Positions 22,061 to 34,690 of a stretch of DNA of 64,000 nucleotides are shown one piece after another. How positions within the stretch are numbered: position 1 is the stretch's first letter; each line of letters begins with the position of its first letter. The notes beneath the pieces are model-generated. The model was not told where the DNA came from. It did not search any database and was given only the letters and a program-made list of their open reading frames with translations. This DNA comes from Deroplatys truncata (taxonomy: Eukaryota > Arthropoda > Insecta > Mantodea > Mantidae), in assembly GCA_030765065.1 (NCBI GenBank), contig CM060990.1:460620321-460684320 (forward strand), in the 5' to 3' direction. Made by a program: the position numbers and the translations under genes.

Positions 22061-23415
22061 GATGGCATTGTTTTCGAACTGTGAAGTTGGAAACACGAAC
22101 ATCTGGTTCAGCTGCTATAATATATAAACAACATTCGCATCCCTGAACAAGTACCTTAATCAAAGATAGTTCTACTGCATCTAATCTTAATTAAACATAA
22201 CAAACAACTGGCAAACAATTAATACGTGGACAAATCTTTCATGGCTGCCAGCATATCATAGTTATCTAAATTCCACAGAGCAGATTTCTTCTCCACTTGA
22301 ATCAAGAATAACATTTGGGAACACTATTAGGGGAAAAGGTGTTATTGAAGTACTTGATTTGATAGTGATGCAACTGAAAACATTTGTTAGAAGCAACACT
22401 GGTTCATTATGACAGACATGTATTAACACATAAGAGAAACAATACTGAAAGATGGAAGGTGTAAACCCTGTCGTGACGATAAAGAAGTTTAAAATTCGGA
22501 ATAATAAATATTGTTGAATAATATACTACGCAACTTGTTTATAACGAATAATCCATTTTCGTATTGTCTTAATTAAAGTATACATACATTTACGTCAAAA
22601 CAAATAGAATAAAGAACAAGTACGTCAAAAATACTTAATAATTTATTCATTTTCGTAGTTTAATGCGGGGCGAGTAAAGCATGACAAAACTGTGTCTCGC
22701 TTCTATCTGCTGGGTTTGCAGCTGACTGTGGCAATTCTACCTTCGCCACTTTCTTAAATATTTCGGTACCGACTCAGGCTCAAATTGCCGCTTAGCCCAG
22801 CCAGGGGAGTGCTTGGCACCAGAATGACATAGGTTTGACGCTTTAACGTTGATTAATTTTGTAGGCTTTAAGATGAGAGCTGTTACAAAAAGAGGATAAT
22901 CTCCGAATTTTAGGTAGATTGGTAGATTAAGTATGATTGGCAATTGTGTATGTTAATAAATGGAAAAATTCAATATCTGCATTAAAGTAAAGATTCACTT
23001 TATACTGCTGTATCATCGTCAACTTGTGTTCTATACCCTCGGCTTATCGTCAACCACATTGTTGATTCCAAGAAAAAATAAAGACTTTTTAATCTTAGAA
23101 GCTGGAAACTTATGCAAATGTTCCCCAAACTATCTATGAAAAACCTAAAATGTTTGAATGACGGGGTGAAACATTGTGTCTCTCTTTGCATAAGATACAT
23201 ATATTTTAGAACAATGCAGTTTATTGAAGTAACTTCCACCCTATACTGAATACAAACTCTGAATGTGTTTCAATATAAAGCCGTTATACCATCAAGAGAA
23301 TGCTGGCAGATGACACATTTTCCCAGATGATAGGAAAAGCAAATGAAAAATCGCAATGTTTTGGTAAATACTGAACGATCTTTGCATATATATTGTTCTA
23401 ACTTCCCAAGGGAGA
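22061..23415. other. No recognised feature
   Basis: AT-rich DNA. Frames of 68-79 codons on the minus strand have no domain. Confidence 0.45.
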
Positions 23416-23419
23416 TTAA

Positions 23420-23672
23420 CGACACAGGTGGCCGAAGTCGTTAATACACGGGCTTGTGAACGGGAGGTCAGCGGTTTAAATCCCGCTAGTACCGTCCTCC
23501 CTGACAGGTTTTTTCCAGGTCTTCTTAGTAGTCATCTGGCAAATGCCGGGGAGGTACACTAAACTTAGGCACGGAACGTTTCCTTCCCAAATATCATTTC
23601 ATTGCATGTATCACCAGTGTCCACCGCTTGTGGTGCGCTACATAGTAAGAAGGGGCGTTAAACACTACTAGT
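23420..23672 (+). mobile_element. tRNA-derived SINE, family C
   Basis: The head has an A-box-like GGTGGCCGAAGTCG and a B box GGTTTAAATCCC about 45 bp apart. This resembles a class II (Ser/Leu-type) tRNA head. A ~180-bp body follows ('tcatctggcaaatgccgggg', 'caccgcttgtggtgcgctac'), ending near 'cactactagtacaacac'. It is the only copy in the window. I found no target-site duplication. Confidence 0.6.
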
Positions 23673-26600
23673 ACAACACAGAGACTGCACAAAGAAGGTA
23701 TTCTCCTGACTCGGCGTGCTCTGAGTGGTAAGAAGTAGTGGCGCAGATGTCGTCTGATTTAGCATTGTTAAAATGGTGCGCCAACGCCACACGGGAGTCA
23801 CGTGGAATATTGTTCCCTTTCACGCAGCGCTCCAATAACATGCCCATGGGAATCCTCTGTTAGGGGAGAAGAAGACTGTATCTAACTACACCACTCAAGA
23901 TTAAGTGTACAAACACAGATGCAGTGCTTTGTATGTTATTGTGTTTTTATGGAGTCTCGCAACAAATTCACTGAATACTGAATTTGCGGAGAAAAATCGA
24001 AGTACTTTGCTTCTTGCAAAGTAAAGCAATTTTGAGGAGCTACAAATCTTTGCGCTCTAGACTACGAGATTTCTTTCATTAGTATTATATTATCACGTTT
24101 GTAACCAATATGAGAAAAATGAAGGGCTTCGTAAAAAATTACAGGTTCAAAGAAGATTTTACTACTTTCAAGCCTTAATCCGCGTTTCATACCTGAGAGA
24201 CTAAAACTCGCATTTTCTCCAAAATCAGGCTTTGCTACAATAGTCCTATAACGAAGGGGTCAACGTGGTAGGTATACATTGATTGTCCAGTGAAAAACAT
24301 TTTGAAGAAACAAGATGTGGGAGTTCAGTGAAAAGGCTGCGAATTTGTTGAAAACTTCAAAATTTTACTTTTGTTTTCAAAAACAGCCGGAAGCTTACAA
24401 TTTGCTTCCTGAAATTTTCAAACATGTACGCTATTCCTACACCCATTATACTCCAATGTTACCTATATCTCCGCGCTTTATCTTTGCTGCCAATCAAGTA
24501 TTTTATTTTACGTTTTTGGAACCAAATTTTACATGTTTTAATCGAATCTTTAATTTTTATTTTTTTGAACCAATTTTTCCATTTTTCTTGCATTTAAAAC
24601 GCCACTCCTACAACATTGAGTTACATGACTGACTCTTATTTTATACAATTATTACAATAATGTACACAAAAATTAGAAGGTATTTTCATCTTATGCAGCA
24701 AACATTTTTGAGAAAGTTCTTGGGTTATTTTTGTAGCTTTTACTGCTTGGCATATTCATTTTTTAAACAAAGTAGAAAGAATGGTTTAGCATGCATCATA
24801 AATTTTAGCCAGTGAGTTAATGTGATACAAATGCCGTAATTTCTTTTTACGTGGCAGTAGCATTTTTCCTAAACTACAAAACATTTTCGAAAAAAACTGG
24901 AAAATCAAGCAATAGTATTAATAAATGCATCTTAAAATGTATGAATGGAATATCGATATCCCTCTAGATTTGCCTCCAAAAATGAAAACTATAACTTCAT
25001 GATCCGAAATGTTTCAATTATCAATTCAGATTCCCAAGGAAACGGGTCACTGAAAATGCAATTTTCAAAAGCATTCAGTCACATTAGCTGAAATGTTATT
25101 CATGTGTTTTATAAAAACCTTTCGAAGCTTTTAAATTCATGACGACACCACTTTTCAAATTTACTTATTTAAAAAATGAATTTGATTGTCCTATGTCACA
25201 TGCTCCATACAATCAATTATAAACAATTGTATTTTAAATTTCCCTGTCGTGTACCTATATCTAGGATGGAAAACAGTTACAAAATGATGTTTGGGAATCA
25301 CATTTAAAAAAATATTATATTAACTTCATTTTATATAAACTTGTTTTAGAAAAACACACACGCATATACCTTTATATATATGACAAAATTTTAAACCAGT
25401 ACCTTATCGTATATAGATATTGCAAGCGTCTACAATGTCAAAAATGAAATAGGCTTCGAAAATGTATGCTATGAGTATTTAGGCAAGCAAATTAACTGTC
25501 CACTTTCCTGCGATTTTTTAAAATTTCAGTAGTGTATTCCCTTAACACACTTTGGCGAGCAAGGAATGTACTGCATATTAAGACGAGGTGTAAATGATGT
25601 TTCATGTGAAAATCTGAGGTATTATTTGGATTTGATAATGAGAGTAGAGTGACTAAGAACAAATCAAAGTTGGATATAGCACAAACCAATTAGGAAAGTG
25701 CAACCAATATAGGACTAAAGCGCCAAAGAGCATAAAGACAAAGAAAGCACGAACACTTATGGTCTGGCACGCCGCCATTGGAGAGCACTGATCCCTGGTA
25801 AAGAGGATGCCCTTGCTCCTCGGGAATTAACCGGGCTTACTTCATTATTATTGTTATTAGTATTAGTATTATTATCATCATCATCATACTTCGATGCGAT
25901 ACGCTGTTAGAAGACGATAAATGTTTCTATGTAAAACAAACGCCTCTCAGATGAATTTGTAGTATATCGAAAGGAGAAACAGAGAAGTAGGAACTGATAT
26001 ATTGACAAATTGTGGTACTATTATATATAATTTATTTTCTACACGAAAATGTAAATTATCATAAGGGAGAGTTCAACAAGGAACCCCGCAGATTATTGAT
26101 CGTAAATTTAAGTCTGCAGTTAGAGAAAAGTTAAATCACGACTCGGGATTTAATGCGTATGAAATAAATAAGCAAAGGACAGAAGGTCGGAAAGTAAAAT
26201 ATTTCATCATAATTTTTAAAGTATACTGAGCATTTCACTCATCATGAAACCTTTTTATTTACTTAAAAGGACATATCTAATAAAAGCAAATGTAACTGTC
26301 CTTTATTTGCATTTCACAGTTCATACAGACTAACTTCGGGTATTTAGCTCAGTAATTTTACTAACGTTTAAAGACTCATTAATGAACCATGTTTTAGTTT
26401 TCATATTGACCTATCCGTACCCATTCACCAATATCCTTTTTAGGCGAAAATTAATTAAAATGTTTCGAATTTTCTATAACAGCAAGGAAATGGTAATAAA
26501 ATAAAATATCGCCTGCTTAGTGTTATGGCCAGCGTATATAACCACCATGCTTCGGAAGTGGCAAGTTGGAAACAGGTTAACTTAGTAGGTTAGGGTTTTT

Positions 26601-27594
26601 CTTGCCCTAAATTGTTAAGTAGAGCGTAAAATATATTTAAGCAATCCGGATCCAATCAGTTACACATTTAATTACGACTTCATTCATTCAGTAGTCATTC
26701 TCTACACAAACACCTACGTAACGAGTATGTACTGCCCAAGAGCTTTAAGAACTATATCTTACGCTATTTCACATATATTTGTAATTATGGTACCCTGGCT
26801 CTCTGTTCCCCACTGTATTCTTAGGAAAAGAATAGAAGCCAAGTCAACATTAGCAGAATTACAAGTGTAATAATTTAGTTCTTGCGTAGTAAACAGGAAT
26901 CTGTTAGACTATTACGTCATTAAGCCATTGTCTGTGAAGGTCCTAATCAATAATGAAGTTAACACACTAATATAAATGAGTAGTTTCAGCTCCATAGATT
27001 AAATAGCTAAATATAAAGTTTCAACAGATCCGATTATTAGTTTGTAAATGAAAATATATCATAACATCAGGGAAGAGAAACATGTGAGCTATATAATACA
27101 AATTAAGCTAACCAACATATAAAACACGGCATAAAACTAGGGAAAGGTATAATAAACTGATGAAATGGTTATACCGGGTGAATCACTTAAACCTGACATC
27201 GCGAGTATTTCTAAAACAAAGTGGTATAGAATGCGCTGATTTCACCGAAATGAAGTTCAGATAAGAATTAATAGATATAACCAAAGCAAAGTTCCTAATC
27301 AATATCATAAGGAGTACATAATATGTCTGGTCCAAAATTACATTTACTCAAAAAGAGGTGTTCTAGGTGTTGTACCAGGATAGAAGTACATGTCAGATTA
27401 CTATCTAGGGGTTCAAATTAAGAGTGAAAGGTGAAACCCTCTTTGACAAGGGAATTTTATCGACAAGAAACAACTATTTTATGTTTGCTTAAGGAAACGT
27501 AGGCTAACATTAGCACTTATTTAGACAAGAAATCCCGTTATCTATTTAAACTTTCGATATTACGATCTCGCGTTAATTAGTTGGACTAGAAACG

Positions 27595-27596
<2 letters not shown>
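23673..27596. other. Long stretch without recognised gene
   Basis: About 3.9 kb of AT-rich DNA. A Phe-rich 105-codon frame (24315-24632) is compositional. Imperfect TTA/TCA repeats lie at 25845-25887. 'ataccgggtgaatcacttaa' at 27171 resembles the end of the mariner-like element at 55.1 kb but has no partner. Confidence 0.4.

Positions 27597-27637
<41 letters not shown>
27597..27637 (+). repeat. 41-base poly(A) run
   Basis: An uninterrupted A run about 30 bp upstream of the SINE's left duplication. It may be the tail of an upstream retroposed sequence that I cannot identify, or a simple repeat. Confidence 0.9.
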
Positions 27638-27639
<2 letters not shown>

Positions 27640-27681
27640 GTGTTGCATACACATGACATTCTCTACCATCTATCGTTTCCG

Positions 27682-27969
27682 TGGTCCTCTGTGGTGTAGT
27701 GGTTACCATGCTAACCTCTAGCTCCCGAGGTCGTGGGTTCAAATACGTTGGACGATGGATTTTTTTTCGGGTGTAAAAATCCTTAGCATGGCTTCCTTCG
27801 GAAGGGCAGTAAAGCCGGTGGTCCCGTGTCGTAGATTTACGGCACGTAAAAGAACCTCAAGCCTGATAAAGAGGCATCTGAGCAAAATTAGTGGTCTTTC
27901 ACGTCCGATATAAAATGGGACGCTAAGAACCATAGCAGTTAAAGAGGGTCCATAAATAAACTAAAAAAA
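27682..27969 (+). mobile_element. Full-length SINE, family D, with 14-bp duplication
   Basis: The tRNA head (GTGGTGTAGTGGTTACCATG; B box GGTTCAAATACG) is followed by the family body ('gcatggcttccttcggaagg', 'agatttacggcacgtaaaag', 'gcctgataaagaggcatctg') and an A-run. ATCTATCGTTTCCG is repeated at 27668-27681 and 27970-27983. The right duplication leads straight into GC-rich DNA that I read as the 5' region of the R1-type LINE, so the SINE inserted into or next to that LINE after it arrived. Confidence 0.9.
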
Positions 27970-28535
27970 ATCTATCGTTTCCGCGGCAGGGGGGGCGTGC
28001 AGTGGAACGACCTAACGGCCTCAACAGCCCGCAAGGTCCTAACGCTGGACCTTGAGCGGGTTCCGATGCGGCGGCAGCTGCTGATAGCCGGCACCTGAAC
28101 AGTGGCGTCAGTTGACTACTGACACGCTGAATCAGGCCTGTCTCTGAATAATGAATAGGAGACCGCGAACCAACTCCCCAACTCTGTGCCGATGGGGTGC
28201 ATGGCACACGGGTAGATGTGTCGCAAACGCAGCCTCTGAGATACCTGACGACCTCTCAGAGTATATAGTCTTACCCAGGCAAGCGCGGCTCTCAGTTATC
28301 CCTAGCTAATCGTGGGAACTAATTAACGTAGATCAAAGTCACAATAAATGAAGGGTTGTGTATTAGGGAACCCCGAGAGAACTAAAGCCAAGGTTGAGGC
28401 ACCTCGGCCCTCGAAAGCGGAGACTTTGCCGTCGAGACCAAGGAAAGGGATATAGGAACTGCAACCCCCTTTTAGGGACACCGGATTAATCATAAATGTA
28501 AGCTCGGGAACACGGTCGCTCATGATGCAGTAAGG

Positions 28536-28967
28536 ATGGCAGGAACTGCAACTCCCGACGATGTGGAGATGCAGGACTTGCCTCCTCAGAAGGATATACA
28601 GTTTGATGTCTTGGGGGAACTGACCAAAGCGGTCGGCACCCTAAAACTGAAGCCTAAGAATGCCAGTGAGGCAGAGAAGAGGAGGAGAAGAAAAACGGTT
28701 AAGCGACTGGCCGGAAGCGCGGGGGAAGAACGTGTCTCTAGTCATAGGGATCTTGCGTATGGCGCGACCCGGCCGGAGTCAGGCCTTTCTGGTACCTCCA
28801 AAAACGGTGAGATTTTCGGATTGGAAGGAGGGGTTTATATCCCTCAGATAACCCAAGAGAGGACCTGGGGATCTCAGGAGAACCATACTCGATGGGAAAG
28901 TGCTTTAGTGAGGCAGGATAAACCGAGATCATTTCGTTCATTCAGAATAACCTGCAACACAGTATAA
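28536..28967 (+). pseudogene. LINE ORF1 relic, N-terminal part
   Basis: From the ATG at 28536 the reading begins MAGTATPDDVEMQDLPPQKD and runs 143 codons, with a Lys/Arg-rich patch (EKRRRRKTVKRL). There are no zinc knuckles in this frame, so the protein is shortened or frameshifted before them. The position ahead of the endonuclease identifies it as ORF1; the sequence itself is not a family I can name. The role in an intact element is RNA binding. Confidence 0.55.
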
Positions 28968-28994
28968 CTACCTCGCGAGTACTGTCGAGTAACG

Positions 28995-29700
28995 TAACGA
29001 GGTATGTACTAGTTGTCGCTATGATACAGGAACGCTGACTTTGATAGGGCCGTATCGGGACTAAACATAAAAGATTTTACTGTTTTCAGCGTTTCGTCTA
29101 AGGTAAACTCTAGAGCGTGTCATTACTAGACTCAGTAATACCTGGGCACTGTTGGGATTTCTTACTAAAGATCTAGCAGCAGTCCTAGTGAGGTATGAGG
29201 AGGCCGGAACGCCAAGCCAGGTGGTAGTCTGCTCAGCCTATTTCCTATATGACTCCGAGGAACCACCTCCTTTTCAGCAGTTCAAAGACCTTGTGATTTA
29301 TTGCAAGGATAGAAACCTCAACCTCCTGATTGGCTGTGACTCCAACGCCCACCATAGCGTTTGGGGCAGCATGGACATCAATGATAGAGGGGAGAAGCTG
29401 CTCGAGTACCTGAGTTCTACAGATCTCGACATCGCACGTCAATGGGATGTTCCGACCTTTGTGAATTATCAAAGGGAGGAGGTCCTAGTCTTGCCACTAG
29501 TGTCCTTAGGGATGTTACAAAATATGAAGGTCTGGACGGTTTGTTTTGAATTTTCCATGTCCGACCATAGACATAAACGCTATAGTCTTGAGGGAAAAGG
29601 AAACGACTGCCTGTACAAGAACCCAAGGAGGACCAATTGGGACTCCTTTAGAAGCGACGTGGAAGGTCGGCTGAGGAATGGACCCCCAGACTAACCTAAG
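28995..29700 (+). pseudogene. LINE ORF2, AP-endonuclease domain relic
   Basis: The clearest frame is 29152-29694. It shows VVVCSAYFLYDSEEPPPFQQ, then LLIGCDSNAHHSVWGSMDIN with the catalytic D-x-N and following His, NDRGEKLLEYL, and a final SDH in EFSMSDHRH. These are the conserved apurinic-endonuclease motifs of R1/jockey-type LINEs, which nick the target to start reverse transcription. The first ~60 residues are scattered in other frames from ~29040. The catalytic residues are largely present but the frame is broken before RT. Confidence 0.85.
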
Positions 29701-31200
29701 AATTCAGGACATTGAGGTATACGTGGGTGGGTTTTTCACGAACACTCTGGTGTCTTCCTACGAAAGAACGTGTCCCCTCATACACGAGGCTCGAGCTAAA
29801 GAAAAATTCAGGTAGAATTCTTTTTTAAGGTCCATCAGGAAGAGGACACGGAGGTTATACAATGCGTATAAGGCCAATAAGTGTCAGGACACTTGGAAAT
29901 CCTATAAGGAGTCAAAAAGAATATATAAAAATGAAATCAGCAAGGCCTTAAAGGAATCTTGGAGGCTTTTCTGTGATAATGTACAGAAGCAGGCGAGCAG
30001 TGCTGGTCTCCGGAGCTAGGACCAGGTTGGTCTCAATAGAAGAGCTCTTCGGTGCTATGACTCAGTCGGAGGGGGAGACTTTGCTTGTGACCCACTTCCC
30101 GGAGGCTTTCATTACAAATCAAGAACCAAACTCGATTGGGGCACGCCGGCTTTCGCAGGAGGCGGACCATAACCACCGAGATTGTTAATTTTAAAAAACT
30201 AAAATGGGTCATTTATAATTTTGAGCCCTATAAGAGCGCAGGCGTGGATGGAATCTTCCCGGCTCTCCTTCAAGAGGGCTGGGAGGACGTTTCATCCCAC
30301 ATAGTGAGAATATTCAGGGACTGTTTGGCTACGAGGCATATTTTTTGCCTCTGGAGACAGGCCAAAGTGGTGTTTATACCTAAACCTTTTTGTTAAAGGC
30401 TCTAGGAAGACTGGTAGATAGATTTTGGAGGATTTGTTACTGATGGACAGACCCATACACCCTCATCAGTATGCCTATTGGCTGCGTAAATCCACAGACA
30501 CGGCGCTCCATCAGCTTGTGGAGAGGCTGGAGAGAGCACTAGACTGTAGAGAACTCGCCATGCAGTTTTCCTGGTCATCGAAGGGGCCTTTAATAATATG
30601 ACTTTAGGCACCATTCGCAAATGCCAGGAGAGCAGGGGAGTCAGTCCGGTTGTAACGGCCTGGATTATGATCTCCTTGGAAGGCCGGTAGGCTGTGGTGG
30701 CCCTGGGGAGTGTGTCCGTGAGGGCAACAGTGCTCTGAGGCTGCCCACAAGGGGGAGTTGTCACCTACCCTGTGGGTCTGGCAGTAGATGTACTGATAGA
30801 CTAAACAGGGAGGGATTCCTGCTCAAGGCTATGCTGATGACATATGCCTTGTAGCAAGTGGAAAATTCCCTACGCTGTTTCGGAGCTCATACAGGGCTCT
30901 CTACAGGCCTTAGAGGAATGCTGCAGAGAAACAGAATTGTTCGTTAACCCGGATAAGACTGAAATAATTATCTTCACAAGGAGGAGGCTGCCAGGCTTAG
31001 TAGAGCCCCACCTGTATGGGAAGAAGTTGAAACTTTCCGGAGTGGTGAAACATCTAGGAGTTATCGTGAATGCTGGGCTGAGCAGGAAAAAGAATATAGA
31101 TCATAAAGTTAAGAAGGCCTACAATGCCATGTGGGCCTGTCGAAGATCTATAGGATGAGGTGGGGCCTGAGACCCAAGGTGGTCAAATGGCTATACATCT
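29700..31200 (+). pseudogene. LINE ORF2, reverse transcriptase relic
   Basis: Recognisable RT blocks in order: FEPYKSAGVDGIFPALLQ (~30215), WRQAKVVFIPKP (~30350), HQYAYWLRKSTDTALHQLVE (~30470), a GCPQGGVV-type block (~30740), GYADDICLVASGKFPT with the catalytic YADD at 30830-30841, ELFVNPDKTEIIIFTRRR (~30940) and GVVKHLGVIVNAGL (~31045). At least four frame changes and in-frame stops separate them. The polymerase core would reverse-transcribe the element's own RNA; this copy is inactive. The thumb-like segment CRRSIG continues to ~31160. Confidence 0.9.
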
Positions 31201-31204
31201 CAGT

Positions 31205-31775
31205 TATTAGAGCGTCAATAGCTTATGCGGCGCTTGTTTGGTGGCCTGCCTCTATGTGAAGGTGGTGGCTGCTGGACTAGATTCGCTGCAAAGATTGGCA
31301 TTTATGATGATAACAGGGCTGGTGAGCAAGATTCCTCAATCTGCCTTAGAGCTTTTGGTGAATCTTCCTCCCCTGAGCTTTTTTGTGGAGGAAGTAGCCA
31401 AGATGAGTGCGCACCGCGTCTGGACTGTAGGGGGTGGTGTTTTAAGCTACCCCACAAAGGGCACTCAGTGATCCTTTTTGGATTACACGAGAAGTGTAAT
31501 ATAACCCAGTTGATCGGGGACTTGATGGGGACAAGGTATAACCTAAGTCCATCCTACTCTGTGGTAATACCTTGCAGGGAGATGTGGGACCAGAGACCGG
31601 ATCTCTCCCGAAGGCAGAGGCCAGGACGTGGTTCACGGACGGCTCCCGCCTCAGGGGCAGGACGGGGTCTGGAGCCAATGGCTCTAGAACCAGGCTTGTC
31701 ATTCCCCTTGGGCAATTTACCACGGTTTTCCAGTATGCTGTCTTTGCGATCTTGGCCTGTGCTATGCATATTTAC
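31205..31775 (+). pseudogene. LINE ORF2 connector and truncated RNase H
   Basis: In two frames, VWWPASM-like and LDSLQRLAFMMITGLVSKIP precede RTWFTDGSRLRGRTGSGANG (~31615-31675). The latter holds the first catalytic Asp of RNase H, in the pattern T-D-G-S. The sequence then reaches TTVFQYAVFAILACA, where the family's second catalytic Glu would be expected in a QAE-like position; it reads Tyr-Ala here. It ends abruptly, and the last catalytic residues are missing. Confidence 0.75.
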
Positions 31776-31869
31776 ACTATGCCATGTATAGTGTTATAGT
31801 ATTATAAAGCAATATATAGTAATGCCAGAATGTGAGGTACAATGTGCTCTTGAGCATGGCTTTTTTCAG

Positions 31870-32765
31870 AGGCCACCCATTTATCATCATCTACCCTCTA
31901 TCGTTTATTAGTAGGTATACAAACTATCCTTGCGAAAGCATGTTTTCCCACCTACTTCATTATAATCGATACGAACCTTTGCAGAAATAGCTATAATGCA
32001 CATTTCGTTATAGATACAAGGGAAACAGCGATAGTCAAATGTTTAAGAACTGGAGGCTATATGCTGGCTTTCAAATTCCATGCTGCTTCCATGACATCGC
32101 GAGAAATAACTAAAAATCGACAGGACTTGGAAAGAATGACAAAGTACTGAATAATTCGAACCATTAATAACGGCTATTCGGAAATGGCTTAAACCACCAA
32201 AAAATTGTTTGAAGTAAATAGTGTATTTTGAAGAGATCTGCACTTTTTTTTCAACTAGATACATTTTCGTCTATCGCTTAACGTTTACCAGTTATACAAG
32301 ATTATACAAAACTCCCTCCGAATGAAAAGGATTACGCTTGGCTTTTCCCAAAAAATTCAAGAGATACGTTTTATTTGTCATGTAAATATCTTTAATATAT
32401 AGTATTTTAATCAAAACCGTTAGAGGCATTATTGAGAAGTTAAAAAATTTCGAAAAATGTTCCATCTAAAGCGTAGTTTGGGGGGACTTTCTTTAAAAAC
32501 TTCGTGCCGCATCTTTGGAACGTACTGAACTTAAATACCAAGTTTTGTACTTATACTACTTTCGTTTTTGTGTTATGCTGCTCACAGACACAGGGAATAA
32601 CGCATGGACAGATGCACGGACTTTTTCTAAAAATGTTTGTATGCATCCAGGGGGCCTCAAAACACGTATTTACCATGAAATTTCGGTATCTAGTTTTTGG
32701 GTGGACTGAAATACCTTCCCTACCAACTATGTACGTAATAGAGAAAGTAATACACCTAACAATTT
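31870..32765 (-). repeat. Family E copy 4, near full length, inverted
   Basis: Reading from 32765 downwards: TTACTTTCTCTATTACGTAC, 'cgaaatttcatggtaaatac', 'ctgtgagcagcataacacaa', 'ataagtacaaaacttggtat', 'aactacgctttagatggaac' and an end near 'ctaccctctatcgtttatt' on the plus strand. It follows the broken end of the LINE by ~100 bp. Plus-strand frames within it are chance. Confidence 0.75.
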
Positions 32766-33112
32766 GACGTTGACACCTAACAATGTAGTGTTAGTTACTT
32801 AAGGTCTATAGTCTTTATTGCATTTAAAAATGTAACTGTTATATAAATATATTTTCTGCAGCTGTTGTCTTCTTTGTATTTGTTACATTTACAAGTCATC
32901 GTCTAAACTTCAGTTCTGCGAAAACAGCGCATTAATTATACATCTTGTTTCGGAAACATTCGCAGTGGTAGCTGTAGATGATTCACTGTGTATTCTAATT
33001 TATTTATATTTTCGATATCATGGATACTGGATTTTAGCATATATTACAGTATATTCTATGTCTACGGTTATGTTTAATACATAATAAATTAAATGTGCAT
33101 GCGTCACTGAAC
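32766..33112. other. No recognised feature
   Basis: AT-rich DNA between a family E copy and a SINE. Confidence 0.45.
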
Positions 33113-33121
33113 CCTTCATTG

Positions 33122-33123
<2 letters not shown>

Positions 33124-33159
<36 letters not shown>

Positions 33160-33389
33160 GGATGCTCTTTAATTGCTGTGGTCCTTAGCGTCCCATTCTA
33201 TATTGGGTGTGAAAGACTGGCAATTTTGCTCAGAGGCCTCTTTATCAGGCTTGAGGTTCTTTTACGTGCCGTAAATCTACGACACGAGACCACCAGCATT
33301 ACTTCCCTTCCGAAGGAAGTCATGTTAAGGATTTTTACGCCCGAAAAAATCCATCGCCCTCCGCCGGGTTTGACCCCGCGACCTTGGGT
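33124..33389 (-). mobile_element. SINE, family D, 5'-truncated, with (TA)n tail
   Basis: On the minus strand the copy starts within the tRNA head (B-box region GGGTCAAACCCGG), runs through the complete family D body and ends in a ~30-bp TA repeat instead of poly(A). CCTTCATTGTA flanks it at 33113-33123 and 33390-33400. The TA run at 33124-33155 is probably a mutated tail. Confidence 0.9.
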
Positions 33390-33400
33390 CCTTCATTGTA

Positions 33401-34690
33401 TTTCCTCACCACGACTCTTATAGGCGGTCTCACTACGTGTGTTTGTAGTAATGCCGTGCTCAAGCTAAGCGTTGTAAAAAGTTCACATTCACTATTGCTA
33501 GGAGGTGCTACATCCCTGTAGTGTACCAGTGTTAAGGCGCCGATCAGTGAATTAAAAAAAGAAGACAGTCTGTAAACATTTATATTTTATAACTTGAGTT
33601 ACTTATGTTTATATGGACGCTGGTGTAAAAGGTGCCGTTTACAGGTGATACATTTCTGAAATTATTATTTATAAAGGAAAATTCCTAGGCATTGCGAAAA
33701 ATGCGTTAAAAATGCTAATTAAAACGCAATTTTCAATGTTTGCCATGAAGTCTAAACTGTAGAATCAAGATTAAAACAAGTGCACTAAGCATTAATGTCA
33801 CACAGGGAAACGTTTTTTCAATATAGTCGGCGAAATATGAACATATATTACATAGAAGGTCTCAATTGGCATAGTATTCGAGAGACTGACTTCATAGCTT
33901 CACAATAGCAACTTAACAGCTGCATTATAAGTGCTGGCAGACGTCTAAAAATTGATAACTGTGAAAATCAATAATTTTGGATGATAGTGTTGACACATGT
34001 TAATAGGTACTTAAATTGTAACGCGAGCTCAATTTGGCAATATGGTACTAGTGACCACATTAAGTGTTTCTAAAGGACTGTGGCAAGTAAGAGGTAGAAA
34101 AGATAAAAATTGACCTTTTGACACTATTTTATTCTCTTTTTCCACTGATCAGTTGGCTTAAATTATTTAAAAGGTTTTGGAAGAGATCATCATTAAAAGT
34201 CAGAAACTCTTAGAAAATGGAAATTTACTACTAATCGCTATAACATTAACAGCCCTATAATAGATGCAGCAACCTGGGCTAACATGTGTGCGGAGGGGTA
34301 ATCATGTTAAGCTAAATGTCATTATTGCGAGGACTCCGTTAACGGTAATCAGGGAAATATTCCTTAATTAGTAAAATATACTTTTTCGTTTATAAAATAT
34401 CCCGGAAATACACTTATTCCTCCTTTTATCCCTGCTCTAGGGAACCCGAAGTCTTGGTATTCTACTTTCGGTAATGGTGTGCTAATGTTTGGAACACGGT
34501 CTTATTGTAGATTTAATAATACACCTAAATGCATAAGCAGGATTAGGCAGCACGTTTTGCTCTCAATATCCCGTATCTTAACATCCAACATACTGATCGC
34601 GACGAGATAGATGGTGTATATGATTAGCTCATAAAGCTGCGGTAGGGGATGCACAGAAATAAGTGGTAACTGGCACTATATAGGTAAATT
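33401..34690. other. No recognised feature
   Basis: AT-rich DNA without open frames of note. Confidence 0.45.

Larger units (their letters stand above)
27984..31775 (+). mobile_element. Decayed R1/I-type LINE, 5' region to RNase H
   Basis: In order: a GC-rich leader (27984-28535), an ORF1 relic, an AP-endonuclease relic, reverse transcriptase and the start of an RNase H domain, each in shifting frames. RNase H downstream of RT places it among I-superfamily LINEs (I, R1/LOA-like). The sequence breaks off inside RNase H near 31770, with no 3' untranslated region or poly(A). Loss of the 3' end while the 5' end remains is opposite to usual target-primed truncation, so a later deletion or rearrangement is implied. 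About 3.8 kb remains. Confidence 0.8.

Noticed and set aside
27171-27200. Terminal repeat of another mariner-like element (ACCGGGTGAATC)
   Set aside because: No inverted partner within several kb and no transposase sequence next to it.
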